Shown here: positions 54,609 through 63,204 of the stretch, in pieces
How the letters are laid out: each line of letters begins with the position of its first letter
Position numbering within the stretch: position 1 is the first letter of the stretch
Assembly (NCBI GenBank): GCA_029266835.1
Contig: JAQSWD010000025.1
Coordinates: 1 to 63,204, forward strand
Source of the DNA: Steroidobacteraceae bacterium
Lineage (GTDB): Bacteria; Pseudomonadota; Gammaproteobacteria; Steroidobacterales; Steroidobacteraceae
Length of the DNA stretch: 63,204 nt
Direction: 5' to 3'
Position numbers and translations under genes: made by a program
The notes under the pieces: model-generated
What the model saw: only the letters and a program-made list of their open reading frames with translations
Databases searched by the model: none
What the model was told of the DNA's origin: nothing

Positions 54609-55177
54609 GGCTTCATCCTTTCATGCAGATACTGCAGCCGCGCCAGCCGGCGCCGCGAACGCCGGGTGAGTACCAGGTTCCATGCCAGCGCCGACAACAC
54701 CACCGCGCAGCCCGCACCGGCGGCGATCAGCGTGCCGGCCGAAAACGCCTGCACCCGGTGCAGATGCGCCGACAGTGCCGACACGATGGCGAACAGCCCC
54801 ACGAAGCTCAGCGCTCGTCCCAGCCGCAATTGGCCAGACATCCAGTCCTCGCGCGCGATGGAATCTTTCAACGACTGCATGAGATCGACGGACGCCGGCG
54901 GCTCGCGCTCGCGCCGCATGCGCAAGGTGATCCACGCGGAAACGCCGCCGAACAGGATGATGACCACGCCCATGCCCACATGCGGGGAGAAGAGCAGCAG
55001 CAGCACCGCGGCGATGATGCCCGCGCCTGTGCCCGCCATTTCCGCCAGCGTGACGCCGCGCAGGTGCCGGCGCTCGCGCTCCAGGTGCGCGTCGATTTCC
55101 TGCAACGAGATGCCGGCCGCGTCGGCCTGCCACAACTTCGCGAGGTCGTTCCAGTCATCGGGCGCGGGAGTGTTCAT
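54605..55177 (-). CDS. Membrane protein of the second sigma operon
   Basis: 190 residues. N-terminal acidic cytoplasmic part (1-45; WNDLAKLWQADAAGISLQEIDAHLERERRHLR), two pairs of membrane helices (about 47-80 and 120-165) and a basic tail. Both ends overlap neighbours as ATGA. The position after an ECF sigma gene suggests an anti-sigma role, but the multi-pass layout is unlike most anti-sigma factors. Unknown family. Confidence 0.65.
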   Translation of the reverse strand: MNTPAPDDWNDLAKLWQADAAGISLQEIDAHLERERRHLRGVTLAEMAGTGAGIIAAVLLLLFSPHVGMGVVIILFGGVSAWITLRMRREREPPASVDLMQSLKDSIAREDWMSGQLRLGRALSFVGLFAIVSALSAHLHRVQAFSAGTLIAAGAGCAVVLSALAWNLVLTRRSRRRLARLQYLHERMKP

Positions 55178-55662
55178 GGCGTCTCCATGAGCGCGCGCAG
55201 CATGCCGCGCGCGCGGGTGGCGCGGATGGCCACGGCATTGGGGGTGAGTCCCAGCGTCTCGGCCACTTCCGTCGGCGAGAAGCCTTCGAGCAGGAGCACG
55301 GCCACTTCGCGATAGGCCAACGGCAGGGTGCGCACCATGGCCAGCAGACGTTGTTGGTCGCTGTGACGGATCGCCGCCTCTTCGGGCGTGGGCCCGCCCG
55401 CGGGCAGCTCATCGGAGAGATCCGTCAGCGGCGGCTGCCGCACGGCGCGTGCGATGTGCGAGACGATGCGGTTGTGCGCGATCCTCGCGACGTAAGTGCG
55501 CTCGGAACATTGCTGGCGGAAGGCCGGCCACGCGCGCCATACGGCGACGAGGATTTCCTGCGCAAGGTCGCGGGCGGTTTCGGGATTCGCCTCATGGCTG
55601 GCGGCCAGGCGCCTCGCGAGGGCGGAGTGGTCGCGCAGGATGCGTTGAAGATCTTCGGCCAT
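55174..55662 (-). CDS. ECF-type RNA polymerase sigma factor
   Basis: 162 residues. Region 2 (ALARRLAASHEANPETARDLAQEILVAVWRAWPAFRQQCSERTYVARIAHN) and region 4 (LPLAYREVAVLLLEGFSPTEVAETLGLTPNAVAIRATRARGML) are complete. Opens a three-gene operon: sigma factor, membrane protein, acyltransferase, joined by two ATGA overlaps. The acyltransferase suggests control of an envelope modification. Confidence 0.85.
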   Translation of the reverse strand: MAEDLQRILRDHSALARRLAASHEANPETARDLAQEILVAVWRAWPAFRQQCSERTYVARIAHNRIVSHIARAVRQPPLTDLSDELPAGGPTPEEAAIRHSDQQRLLAMVRTLPLAYREVAVLLLEGFSPTEVAETLGLTPNAVAIRATRARGMLRALMETP

Positions 55663-55708
55663 GCGGAGAGCTAGTCTCCGCCGACCGCCGTTTATTTCAA
55701 ACCGGCGA

Positions 55709-56815
55709 TCAGCCCGCCATGAGGGCGGCGCGCGGAAGCTCGCGACGCGGCGCGAGAGCGCCCAGATAGTTCGCCAGTTGCCGTTCGACGCGCGCCTCGA
55801 TGGCCCCGAAGAAATCCGCGCTGGCGCGCTGGCGCCACTTGCCTTCCTGCACCGGCGCGACCAGGCCGACCAGCTTGTCGAGGTCGTAGCCGGTCAACCC
55901 GAAACAGGCCATGACGCGAGCGACTTCGCGAGCCGGATCACGGACCAGCGTTTCGAACGAGATCGAAAGGTCCGAGTGCACCTTGCCGAACAGGTACGAG
56001 AGCTTCCAGACCTGGTAGTAGAGCTCGTACGGATGCGCGTCGTCGTCCATCGTCAGGAACGGGAAGAAATAACGCAGGTCGCGGCCCCAGGGCAGCAGGT
56101 AGAACCCGTCGAGGGGCTGGAAATCACCCATCCGCAGCGAGGTCACGTCCAGCTCGCGCCGGGGCAGCGTGGAACAGAACTGGTCGCGCGGGTTGCGGAC
56201 GATATGCAGGATCTCCGCCTCGGGAAAACGCGCGCGCAGCCATTGCAGGCGCAGATCCACGTCGTTGAACTGCAGCACCGCGCGGCCGGGCGCATGGTCG
56301 ACCAGCGCCTGGATATAGCGCTGCATGGGCGAGTTCCAGGCGCGCGCATCCATGTAGAGCTGGCGACGCGTCCAGCTCTCGTCGTAGAGCGCGCCCAGTT
56401 GCGGCAGGCCGTCGAACTCCGCCCAGTAGTTAGTGACGTTGACGTGCGTCGGATCGACGTGGGTACCGCGTGTCGCGGGGTCGAACCAGCGTCGCTGGTT
56501 GAAAGGCTCGTAATACGACGTGCAGCCCGGAATGGCCCGGAACAGCTGCCAGAGCAAGGTGCTGCCGCTGCGAAAGCGGCCAGTGATGAACAGCGGACGC
56601 CGCTGCCGCGGCGCGGCCGGCGAGCGGCGCACGTCGAAATACGGCATCTCGAGATCCTGGCAGGCCGCGAGTTCCGCCATGCCGCTCACGGCCGGTTGCA
56701 GGTGCAGCGCCTGGCTGGCGATGTCGCGGGTATCGTCAATGTTGGCGACGTGACGGATGCCGGCGAAGAACCTTTTCCGGATGGACGTTCGCAGATTGCT
56801 GAACAGGGTGCGCAT
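55709..56815 (-). CDS. Sulfotransferase family protein
   Basis: 368 residues from the ATG at 56815; an in-frame start at 56890 is possible, but TAGGTT lies 7 bp before the chosen one. The PAPS 5'-phosphosulfate loop is ITGRFRSGSTLLWQLFRAIPG (about residues 76-96), and the 3'-phosphate motif is LHIVRNPRDQFCS. Transfers sulfate to an unknown acceptor in the cytoplasm. It lies 179 bp downstream of a TonB receptor gene in the same direction, with a hairpin between. Confidence 0.83.
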   Translation of the reverse strand: MRTLFSNLRTSIRKRFFAGIRHVANIDDTRDIASQALHLQPAVSGMAELAACQDLEMPYFDVRRSPAAPRQRRPLFITGRFRSGSTLLWQLFRAIPGCTSYYEPFNQRRWFDPATRGTHVDPTHVNVTNYWAEFDGLPQLGALYDESWTRRQLYMDARAWNSPMQRYIQALVDHAPGRAVLQFNDVDLRLQWLRARFPEAEILHIVRNPRDQFCSTLPRRELDVTSLRMGDFQPLDGFYLLPWGRDLRYFFPFLTMDDDAHPYELYYQVWKLSYLFGKVHSDLSISFETLVRDPAREVARVMACFGLTGYDLDKLVGLVAPVQEGKWRQRASADFFGAIEARVERQLANYLGALAPRRELPRAALMAG

Positions 56816-56822
56816 GGGTGCC

Positions 56823-56828
56823 AACCTA
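56823..56828 (-). promoter_or_regulatory. Putative leaderless -10 (TAGGTT)
   Basis: TAGGTT on the minus strand, 7 bp before the preferred ATG of the sulfotransferase gene. Confidence 0.35.
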
Positions 56829-56915
56829 TCCGCGTCCGGTTTCAGGATTGTTACCCGTGGGTCTTGGCCAGGGTTACCGGGCGGTCGCAACCCGGCGGGC
56901 GTACATAATGAATGA

Positions 56916-56944
56916 GGCGCCGCCGGATCTCTCCGGACGGCGCC
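56916..56944 (-). terminator. Possible terminator of the second TonB receptor gene
   Basis: An 11-bp GC-rich stem with one bulged A and a 6-base loop, 50 bp past the receptor stop. Only scattered T residues follow on the minus strand, so termination is uncertain. Confidence 0.5.
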
Positions 56945-56993
56945 CCTTCAATGGAGATGCGACAAGCGCTTCTCCGTCCCCCCTCAACAATCC

Positions 56994-59597
56994 TCAGAAA
57001 TTGAACACCGCGCGGGCGCTCCAGAACCGGCCACGCGGGTTGTGCGTGCCCTGGACGTATCCGTACAGGTCGTTGTTGCCATCACCGACCGCGAACGGCG
57101 GCGCTTCGTCGAGCGCGTTGTCCACGCTCAACAAGAGCTTGATCGTGTCCGAGACGTTGTAGCGCCCCTGCAGGTTCAGCGTGGTGAACGACCCGACACT
57201 GCGCGTGTCGAACTCGTTGTAGTCAGGAACCGTGTCGAAGTTCGAATCCGGCAGGTCCTGGAAAGAGCCGATGTAGCTCAGCACCGCGAACACGCCCCAC
57301 TTCTCCTGGTCCCAGTCGGCGCTCAGCGTGGCGCGATCTTCCGGATACTCGTATTCACCGGTGAGCTCGCGACGCACCGAATCACCCAGCGGCCCGATCT
57401 CCACGCGCTCGAAGTCGAGCAGCTTGCTATAGCCCAGGCCCACCGTCAGCGAACCCGCGCCCAGCCCGAAACGGTAGCTGGTCTCGAGATCGAGGCCGGT
57501 CGCCGACTGCTGGTTGATGTTGTCGAAGGTGGCATTGATCTGCTGCAACGGGCCCAGCGTGTCACCCGCCAGCGGCGCGCCGCGGACGCAGATGGTGCTC
57601 GCCTGATCGTTGCACTCCTGCTGGTAAGTGAAGCCGATGGCTTCGTCGATCTTGTCGTCCTGGGTGATATCCCAGTAGTCGAGGCTCGCCGAGAAGCCAT
57701 CACGCTCCCAGGCCACACCGAAGTTGAAGCTCTCCGATTCCTCGGCCTTCAGATTCGGATTGCCCGTGAACACGATGGTGAAGTCCGTCGAGGTGCAGTA
57801 GGCCGGGTTGTCGGCGCAGCCGAAGGAATCGCTGAAAAAACGCGACTCCTGTGACGGGCCAAGGCCGATTTGCGCCAGCGACGGCGCGCGGAAGCCGGTT
57901 CCCCACGAAGCACGGAACGCAAGGTCTTCGATGGGCGCGTAACGCAGCGACAGCTTCGGATTCGTTGTGTTGCCGAAGTCGCTGTAGTCGTCGTAACGCA
58001 AGGCGGCGGACAGATCCAGGCCCGTGGCCAGCGGTACGGCCACTTCCACGAACGCCGACCAGCTGTCGCGCGAACCGGCCGCGGACACCGACTCGGTGCC
58101 GAAGATGAGGCCGCGCTGGAACTGGTCGTCGGGCACGTCACGCACGCTCTCGTCGCGATACTCGAGGCCGGCGGCCATGCGCACCGCGTCGTCACGGAAC
58201 TTGAACAGTTCGCCCGAGATGGTCGCGTCGTACATGGTCAGCTCGGACTTGCCGCGGCGAACCAGGCTGGTGGTGATCTGGTCGATCACGTCCTGCGGAT
58301 TCTGCACACCACCGAACGGGTTGTAGGCGCCGAGGTCGATCTGCTGCTGCAGGAAATCCGTGCGCACCCAGCCATTGTTGCGGTTGCCGCTCTGCTCGGA
58401 CTCGCTGCGCGCGCGTTGAACGGCGACTTCCCAGTCCCATTCGCTGAACTGGCCCCGCAGGCCCACGACTCCGCGCAGGTTGTCGGTTTCGATGTTCCAC
58501 TGGCGCGGGCCGGCATCGACGGTGCGATAACGGCTGATGTCGATCGAGGTCGCGCCCGGGAACGGGTTGTCGGGGTGTGTGACCGGCACGGTGAGGCCCG
58601 CGCCTTCATCGAGCGGCGTTGGCGCGCCCTGCGCGATGGAATTGTTGTGCTGGGCCGCGAGTTCGAAGAACAGCTGCGTGCCGCCCGAGAAATCCTGGTG
58701 AGCCATCATCATGAGGCCACTGCGCTCGGCTTCGGGGATCAGCAGGTTCCAGATGCCGAAGTCGTACAGGCAGGTCTGGCCGGCGATGCTGTCCGCGGGG
58801 CATCCCGGGTCGCGGGTGACCGTTCCGTCGACGATGAAGCGCCCCGGGTAACCGCGCGAGGAGCGGAAGTCCTCACCGCCGCGCGGCGTCTGGTTCGCGG
58901 TCGCCAGGGTGCCGCGCTCGAGGTTCGACAGCGTGTTGTTCTTGAAGTAGTCGAAGATGAAGGTGACGTTGTTGTCCTCGCCACCGAAACCCCAGACCGC
59001 GGAGTAGTTCTGCTCGTCGTACCCGCTCTCGGTGGTGTTGCCGTAGGAGGCCGAGAGTTCGAGCCCTTCGAAGTCCTTGCGCAGGATGATGTTGATCACG
59101 CCTGCGACCGCGTCCGAACCGTACAGCGCCGAGGCGCCGTCCTTGAGTACTTCCACGCGCTCGATGGCGGACACCGGGATCGAATTGATGTCGACGAAGT
59201 TGGTGGTGATGCTTTCGGCGAAGGAGCTGATGGCGACGCGGCGCCCATTCACCAGCACCAGCGTGGCATCGGCGCCGAGCCCGCGCAGGCTGATGGACGC
59301 GGCGCCATTGGCGGTGGAATCCTGGTTGTTGCCGCGAGTGGAGAATGCGCCGGCGCCGTTGGAGGGGTTCTTCTCCATCAGCTGCTGCAGATTGGCGTAG
59401 CCGGACTTCTCGATGTTGTCGCGCGCGATGATGTCGACGGGCGACGAGTTGCCGAAATCCGAGGGACGCGAGATGCGCGTGCCCGTGACCACGACGGTCT
59501 GCGTGGTGTCTTCATCGGATTGTTGCGCGAACGCAGGTATCGAAACGATTGTCCCCAGCGCTGCCCCGATCGCGAGGCGCAAGGTTTGCTTGTTCAT
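56994..59597 (-). CDS. TonB-dependent outer-membrane receptor
   Basis: 867 residues. Signal peptide about 1-25, then TQTVVVTGTRISRP and a full plug domain (LQQLMEKNPSNGAGAF, ISLRGLGADATLVLVNGRRVA, IERVEVLKDGASALYGSDAVAGVINIILRKDF). The barrel ends in Phe (RAVFNF). Related in plan to the receptor at 2945-5896 but clearly different in sequence. The barrel holds several cysteine pairs in loops (CPADSIAGQTC, CADNPAYC, CNDQASTIC), often seen in this subgroup. AGGGATGG precedes the ATG by about ten bases. Ligand unknown. Confidence 0.9.
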   Translation of the reverse strand: MNKQTLRLAIGAALGTIVSIPAFAQQSDEDTTQTVVVTGTRISRPSDFGNSSPVDIIARDNIEKSGYANLQQLMEKNPSNGAGAFSTRGNNQDSTANGAASISLRGLGADATLVLVNGRRVAISSFAESITTNFVDINSIPVSAIERVEVLKDGASALYGSDAVAGVINIILRKDFEGLELSASYGNTTESGYDEQNYSAVWGFGGEDNNVTFIFDYFKNNTLSNLERGTLATANQTPRGGEDFRSSRGYPGRFIVDGTVTRDPGCPADSIAGQTCLYDFGIWNLLIPEAERSGLMMMAHQDFSGGTQLFFELAAQHNNSIAQGAPTPLDEGAGLTVPVTHPDNPFPGATSIDISRYRTVDAGPRQWNIETDNLRGVVGLRGQFSEWDWEVAVQRARSESEQSGNRNNGWVRTDFLQQQIDLGAYNPFGGVQNPQDVIDQITTSLVRRGKSELTMYDATISGELFKFRDDAVRMAAGLEYRDESVRDVPDDQFQRGLIFGTESVSAAGSRDSWSAFVEVAVPLATGLDLSAALRYDDYSDFGNTTNPKLSLRYAPIEDLAFRASWGTGFRAPSLAQIGLGPSQESRFFSDSFGCADNPAYCTSTDFTIVFTGNPNLKAEESESFNFGVAWERDGFSASLDYWDITQDDKIDEAIGFTYQQECNDQASTICVRGAPLAGDTLGPLQQINATFDNINQQSATGLDLETSYRFGLGAGSLTVGLGYSKLLDFERVEIGPLGDSVRRELTGEYEYPEDRATLSADWDQEKWGVFAVLSYIGSFQDLPDSNFDTVPDYNEFDTRSVGSFTTLNLQGRYNVSDTIKLLLSVDNALDEAPPFAVGDGNNDLYGYVQGTHNPRGRFWSARAVFNF

Positions 59598-59928
59598 TGA
59601 CTGGCCATCCCTAGATTGTTGGATCGCTGTCCCCCTCCTGGCGCAGCGAAGTGGGCCAATAAATACGCCTGCGTCCCGAAAAAGGGAAGAGTTTTTGTGG
59701 TGTTTGCGCTACCAGAAATTCCCTTTATCAACGCCTCATAGGACGCGTTGTGGATGAAAAGCAACGTGGCGATTGCATCAAATGCGGGCAGCGGGCGAGA
59801 TCGCGCCGGGCGCATCAAGGCGCAGGGTTATGCGAACAGGGGTGTTTGCCGACGCGGGCAGACGATCTCGATGAGCCGGGTACCGCGTCTGAAAGAACGG
59901 CGACCGGAGTCCCGGCGCCACCCGGCCT
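59598..59928. other. Upstream region of the second TonB receptor
   Basis: 331 bp with no credible gene. The part nearest the receptor start is AT-richer and should hold its promoter. I see no clear dyad or terminator for the c-di-GMP gene that ends at 59929. Confidence 0.5.
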
Positions 59929-62823
59929 TCAGCGCTGGCGGGCTTGCACCGCGCGTTCCGCGTCATCCTCGCAATCGATGAAACCCGGCATTCCCGTGAA
60001 GTCCTCGTGGCCAGGCGTTTCGACCGGACCGCTGATGAGCGCCGTGGCGTTGTATTCCACCACCCAGGCCATGAACCTGTCGGCCGGCAGCGCGGGCGAA
60101 TAGCGGAAGCCCTGCGCGAAATCGTATCCCGCGGCCTTGAGGAACGCGGCGTCCCAATCGTTCTCGACGCCCTCGGCCACCAACTCCAGCTTGAGCGCAT
60201 GCGCCATCCTGGCCGTGGACTCGACGATGACGCGATCATCGCCGTTGTTGCGCATGCCCATGACGAAGGACTTGTCGAGTTTCAACGCCTTGACCGGCAG
60301 GTCGCGCAGGTAACCCAGCGACGAGTAACCGGTGCCGAAATCATCGATGGAGATCAGCACGCCCAGCTTGTCGATTTCCCGGATCACGCGCAGCGCACGC
60401 GCGGGGTCGAGCATCATGGCGCTTTCGGTGATCTCCAGCTCCAGCGAAGCCGCGGAAACTCCGGAAGCGCCGAGCAACTCCGCCAGCCGACCCGGGAAGG
60501 CGGTGTCCTGCAGCAGGCGCGCGGAGAGATTCACGGCCACGCGCAAGTGCACGCCACGGTCGCGCCACGCGCGCACCTGCGTGAGCGCCACCGACAAGGT
60601 GTGTTCGGTGAGCGGGCGGATCAGGTCGGTGGATTCCGCGATCGCGATGAACTCCGCCGGACTGACCGCGCCCTGCTTCGGGTGCATCCAGCGCAGCAGC
60701 GCCTCGCAGCTCTCCACCAGCCCACTGCGCAGGTTCACCTGCGGCTGGTAGTGCAGCTCCAGCTGGTTGCCGGCGATGGCCGAACGCAGTTCGCCGCCGA
60801 TGGCCAGCTTGCGCACGGTGTTCTCGTCGTAGGCCGGGTCATAGAACTCATAAGCGGCGCCGCGCCGCTTGGCCACGTACATGGCCACGTCCGCGTGGCG
60901 CAGCAGCGCCTGCGCATCGCCCGCATCCTGCGGGAACCGCGCAATGCCGATGCTCACGCCGACTTCGATGGAAATGCCGGCGACATCGATGGGGGTGCGC
61001 AGGCAATCGGCCAGCTTCTGCGAAGTGGCCGCGATGTATTCCGCGGATTCCGGCGCGTCCAGGACCACGGTGAATTCATCGCCGCCGATGCGCGCGATGA
61101 GGCCCTTTCCACTCACCACCTGTTCGGACAATGTCTGTGCGAATCGCTGGGCGACATCGCAGAGAACGCGGTCGCCGATGTTGTGGCCCAGTGTGTCGTT
61201 CACTTCCTTGAACCGGCACAGGTCCAGCATCAGCAGCGCGGCCGACGGCGCCGGGCCCGTGGCCAGCGAATATTCGAGGTGCGTGAGCAGCGCCGCGCGG
61301 TTCGGCAACGCCGTCAGGGAGTCATGCGTCGCCTGGTGCTGGAGCCGGCGCTGTTGCGCGCGGCGCTCGCGGATGTCGCGCACGATGGCCGTGAACAACC
61401 GGTTCGTTTCCGTCTTCAGATCCGCGGAGGAAGGGGCGCGCACACGGCTCACCGAGATCTCCACCGGGAACACATCGCCGCGCGCCGTACGCGCATCGCA
61501 TTCGCGAATCACCCCGTGCAATGCGCCCAGACGCGCACCGGCACCGTGCTCATCGTCATTGCCGGCCAGCAGCGTGATGAATTTCGCGATGGGCTCGTCG
61601 ACGAGTTCGTACACCGGGCAATCGAACAGCCGCGCGGCGGCCGGGTTCGCGGTCTTGATGATGCCCGACTCGTCCACGCAGACGATGCAATCGGTGGAGG
61701 ACTGCACAATGCTCTTGAGCAGAGCGTCGCGGCGGCGCATGCCAAAGGCGTAGGTCAGGGCGCGCCAGTTCTGGGTCTCGAGCGAGGACACCACGCTGGC
61801 GATGAACAGCAGGCCCACGGCCAGCGCCGGACCGGCGACTTCCAGCCAGACACCTTGCGAATTCGAAAAGTACAGTGAGGCGGCGGTGATGCCCGTGAGC
61901 GCCAGCCCCAGCACGGCCAGGTTGCGCAGCCAGCGCGCGCTCCGCGTAGTGAACGAGAAGGCGGCCAGCAGGACCCACATCGCCAGCAATCCCAGTTCGG
62001 CCGACCCCGGCAGGACGCGCGGCGCGCCGCGCTGCACGGTTTCCGCGGCCAGCGCCTGGACGACCACGCCAGGCAGCGACCGATGCAGAGGCACGGGAAT
62101 CATGTCGTTCAGCTCCAACGCGGTGGCGCCGACGAACACGTTCTTTCCCGTGAACATTTCGCGCGGCACACGGCCCTCCAGCACGTCGACGAAGGACACG
62201 TAACTGAAGGAGCCGGGCGCGATCGAGAAGTCGATGCGTACGTCGTACCCGTCGGGCAGGCGCCGTTCGCGGTCGATGACGCTGGGTTCGCGTGAGCCGA
62301 GTACGTCCCAGGACGTACGCCAGGTACGCGTCAGTCCGTCGCGGCCCGGCAGCGCATTGACCATGACGCGCTCGGTGCGGCGCGCGAAGCGCGGACGCGG
62401 CTCTGTGACCACCACGCGCTGGTCGGTGCCGCTGGCAGTCTGGAAGAACGCCGGCAGTTTTACCGGAAAGTCGCGCGGCTTGTTCAGGGCCGACTCGAGC
62501 AACGCATCGTCGAGCGGGTTCGTCAGCGCGCTGAAGTCGACATCGATGAATACGGAATGCGGCGAAGCTTTCGCGAGTTGATCCAGCAGGCCGGCGTGAT
62601 ACCGGCGCGGCCACGGCCACTGGTCCAGCGCCTGCAGGCTGTGGGCGTCGATGCCCACGATGACGATGTCGGATCGCACTTCGTGCATCGACCCGCGCGC
62701 ACGCAGATCGGTGAAGGCGTTCTCGAGGGGCTGCAATTGTCCGATCGCGCGCAGACCCGCGACCACCGCGAACACTGCGAGCGCAATCACCCACCAGCCG
62801 CGGCGGCGGCTGAGGCGGGTCAT
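59929..62823 (-). CDS. CHASE2-PAS-GGDEF-EAL c-di-GMP enzyme
   Basis: 964 residues. One N-terminal helix (about 9-28), a periplasmic CHASE2 domain (about 35-285; DIVIVGIDAHSLQALDQWPWPRRYHAGLL), three membrane helices (285-350), PAS (365-490), GGDEF (500-665) and EAL (680-925). The cyclase site is intact GGDEF at 580-584. The phosphodiesterase side has EAL at 707-709 (CEALLRW), ELEITES, DDFGTGYSSL, LKLDKSFV and VAEGVEN, so both activities look possible. It makes or degrades c-di-GMP in answer to an extracellular signal. Coupled by ATGA to the gene upstream. Confidence 0.92.
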   Translation of the reverse strand: MTRLSRRRGWWVIALAVFAVVAGLRAIGQLQPLENAFTDLRARGSMHEVRSDIVIVGIDAHSLQALDQWPWPRRYHAGLLDQLAKASPHSVFIDVDFSALTNPLDDALLESALNKPRDFPVKLPAFFQTASGTDQRVVVTEPRPRFARRTERVMVNALPGRDGLTRTWRTSWDVLGSREPSVIDRERRLPDGYDVRIDFSIAPGSFSYVSFVDVLEGRVPREMFTGKNVFVGATALELNDMIPVPLHRSLPGVVVQALAAETVQRGAPRVLPGSAELGLLAMWVLLAAFSFTTRSARWLRNLAVLGLALTGITAASLYFSNSQGVWLEVAGPALAVGLLFIASVVSSLETQNWRALTYAFGMRRRDALLKSIVQSSTDCIVCVDESGIIKTANPAAARLFDCPVYELVDEPIAKFITLLAGNDDEHGAGARLGALHGVIRECDARTARGDVFPVEISVSRVRAPSSADLKTETNRLFTAIVRDIRERRAQQRRLQHQATHDSLTALPNRAALLTHLEYSLATGPAPSAALLMLDLCRFKEVNDTLGHNIGDRVLCDVAQRFAQTLSEQVVSGKGLIARIGGDEFTVVLDAPESAEYIAATSQKLADCLRTPIDVAGISIEVGVSIGIARFPQDAGDAQALLRHADVAMYVAKRRGAAYEFYDPAYDENTVRKLAIGGELRSAIAGNQLELHYQPQVNLRSGLVESCEALLRWMHPKQGAVSPAEFIAIAESTDLIRPLTEHTLSVALTQVRAWRDRGVHLRVAVNLSARLLQDTAFPGRLAELLGASGVSAASLELEITESAMMLDPARALRVIREIDKLGVLISIDDFGTGYSSLGYLRDLPVKALKLDKSFVMGMRNNGDDRVIVESTARMAHALKLELVAEGVENDWDAAFLKAAGYDFAQGFRYSPALPADRFMAWVVEYNATALISGPVETPGHEDFTGMPGFIDCEDDAERAVQARQR

Positions 62824-63204
62824 CTGCGGCCTGGACGGCGCAACAGGCCGTCCAGCAAGCCTCCGACGTCAACGGTGCCGGTATTGCCAGTATCCGTGGC
62901 GGGTGTAGTCGAACTTCCATTGTCCGTTGCCGGCTCGTTGTCGCCGAGGCCAGGGTCAAGGCCGAGACCCACGTCGAGGCCTCCGACGGTGACGCCGAGA
63001 TCCACGGTTCCCGAGCTCAGATCCACGCCGGCGTTGACGCCGGCCGACACGTCGACGGGGGTATCCACCACGCCGAGCGACGCGCTCGTCTCAACTGCGA
63101 CCGTGCCGCCCGCGCCGACGTCCACGGCGGTGCTCGTACCCAGATCGGCAGTCACGGGGCCCGCGTCCACCACCGCCCCGGTGGTGAGGTCGGCGCCGAT
63201 GTCG
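62820..63204 (-). CDS. Low-complexity Gly/Val/Asp/Thr-rich protein (3' part)
   Basis: The gene enters from the right edge; 127 residues are visible. Repeated short strands of the type DLG-V/T-x-V-x-G (VDLGVTVGGLDVGLGLDPGLGD) then a Thr/Asn/Asp-rich tail and a basic end RRPGRR. It suggests an exported, repeat-rich surface or envelope protein. CHASE2 genes are often next to FecR-domain genes; the N-terminus is outside the window, so that cannot be tested here. Its TGA overlaps the ATG of the CHASE2 gene. Confidence 0.65.
   Translation of the reverse strand, partial: DIGADLTTGAVVDAGPVTADLGTSTAVDVGAGGTVAVETSASLGVVDTPVDVSAGVNAGVDLSSGTVDLGVTVGGLDVGLGLDPGLGDNEPATDNGSSTTPATDTGNTGTVDVGGLLDGLLRRPGRR

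Noticed and set aside
59944-61878. A 644-codon open frame antisense to the GGDEF/EAL gene
   Set aside because: No recognisable motif; the other strand carries complete GGDEF and EAL signatures in frame.

Overview
The window is GC-rich, densely coded chromosomal DNA. Its inventory includes two large TonB-dependent receptors, a class I fumarase, NDH-2, RhlE, a UrcA-family protein, c-di-GMP signalling, and transglutaminase/ATP-grasp/alpha-E clusters. That set suggests a free-living gammaproteobacterium of the Xanthomonadales/Nevskiales/Steroidobacterales kind; this is inferred from gene content, not from a marker gene. I see no rRNA, tRNA, CRISPR array, prophage or intact insertion sequence.

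Layout. 1-2875: a duplicated two-gene module, a small exported protein facing a two-domain retropepsin-like protease. 2887-10069: a TonB receptor, an orphan four-PAS histidine kinase and a class I fumarase. 10197-14253: NDH-2, a ParB-like protein, topoisomerase IB and a UrcA protein. 14352-17591: NamZ-like muramidase, a DOMON-like protein, and an exported methyltransferase coupled to an NTF2-like protein. 17595-19232: a four-gene ECF-sigma operon with every junction an ATGA overlap. 19385-23003: a DUF4382 lipoprotein, then a coupled sugar dehydrogenase/cytochrome c/outer-membrane protein operon. 23430-27130: an O-methyltransferase and an ABC ATPase that has lost its Q-loop region, coupled to a permease fused to a CPBP protease. 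27427-33573: EF-hand protein, PAS kinase, RhlE with a long RGG tail, a LysR regulator and small exported proteins. 33787-35516: a glycolipid-type glycosyltransferase and an exported phosphatase.

35462-44947 is the most coherent system: two divergent operons of circularly permuted ATP-grasp, alpha-E and transglutaminase proteins. This kind of set has been predicted to make or attach peptides and is largely uncharacterised. 44886-49305: a DUF4010 membrane protein followed by three tandem paralogues of an unrecognised periplasmic family with an invariant Cys-X5-Cys; an eroded tail of a second DUF4010 gene lies between the first two. 49330-56815: a Rieske-flavoprotein fusion, MFS transporter, DUF1624 protein, ArsC-like reductase, a second coupled sigma operon and a sulfotransferase. 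56994-63204: a second TonB receptor, a CHASE2-PAS-GGDEF-EAL protein, and the 3' end of a low-complexity gene coupled to it.

Two genome-scale signals cut across genes. First, about fourteen genes have a TANNNT hexamer 5-8 bp before the start codon, which suggests widespread leaderless transcription; both copies of the duplicated protease keep the same TAACGT. Second, a long inverted repeat occurs three times between genes, and in two places its sequence supplies the last codons Gly-Ala-Gly and the TGA stop of unrelated proteins.
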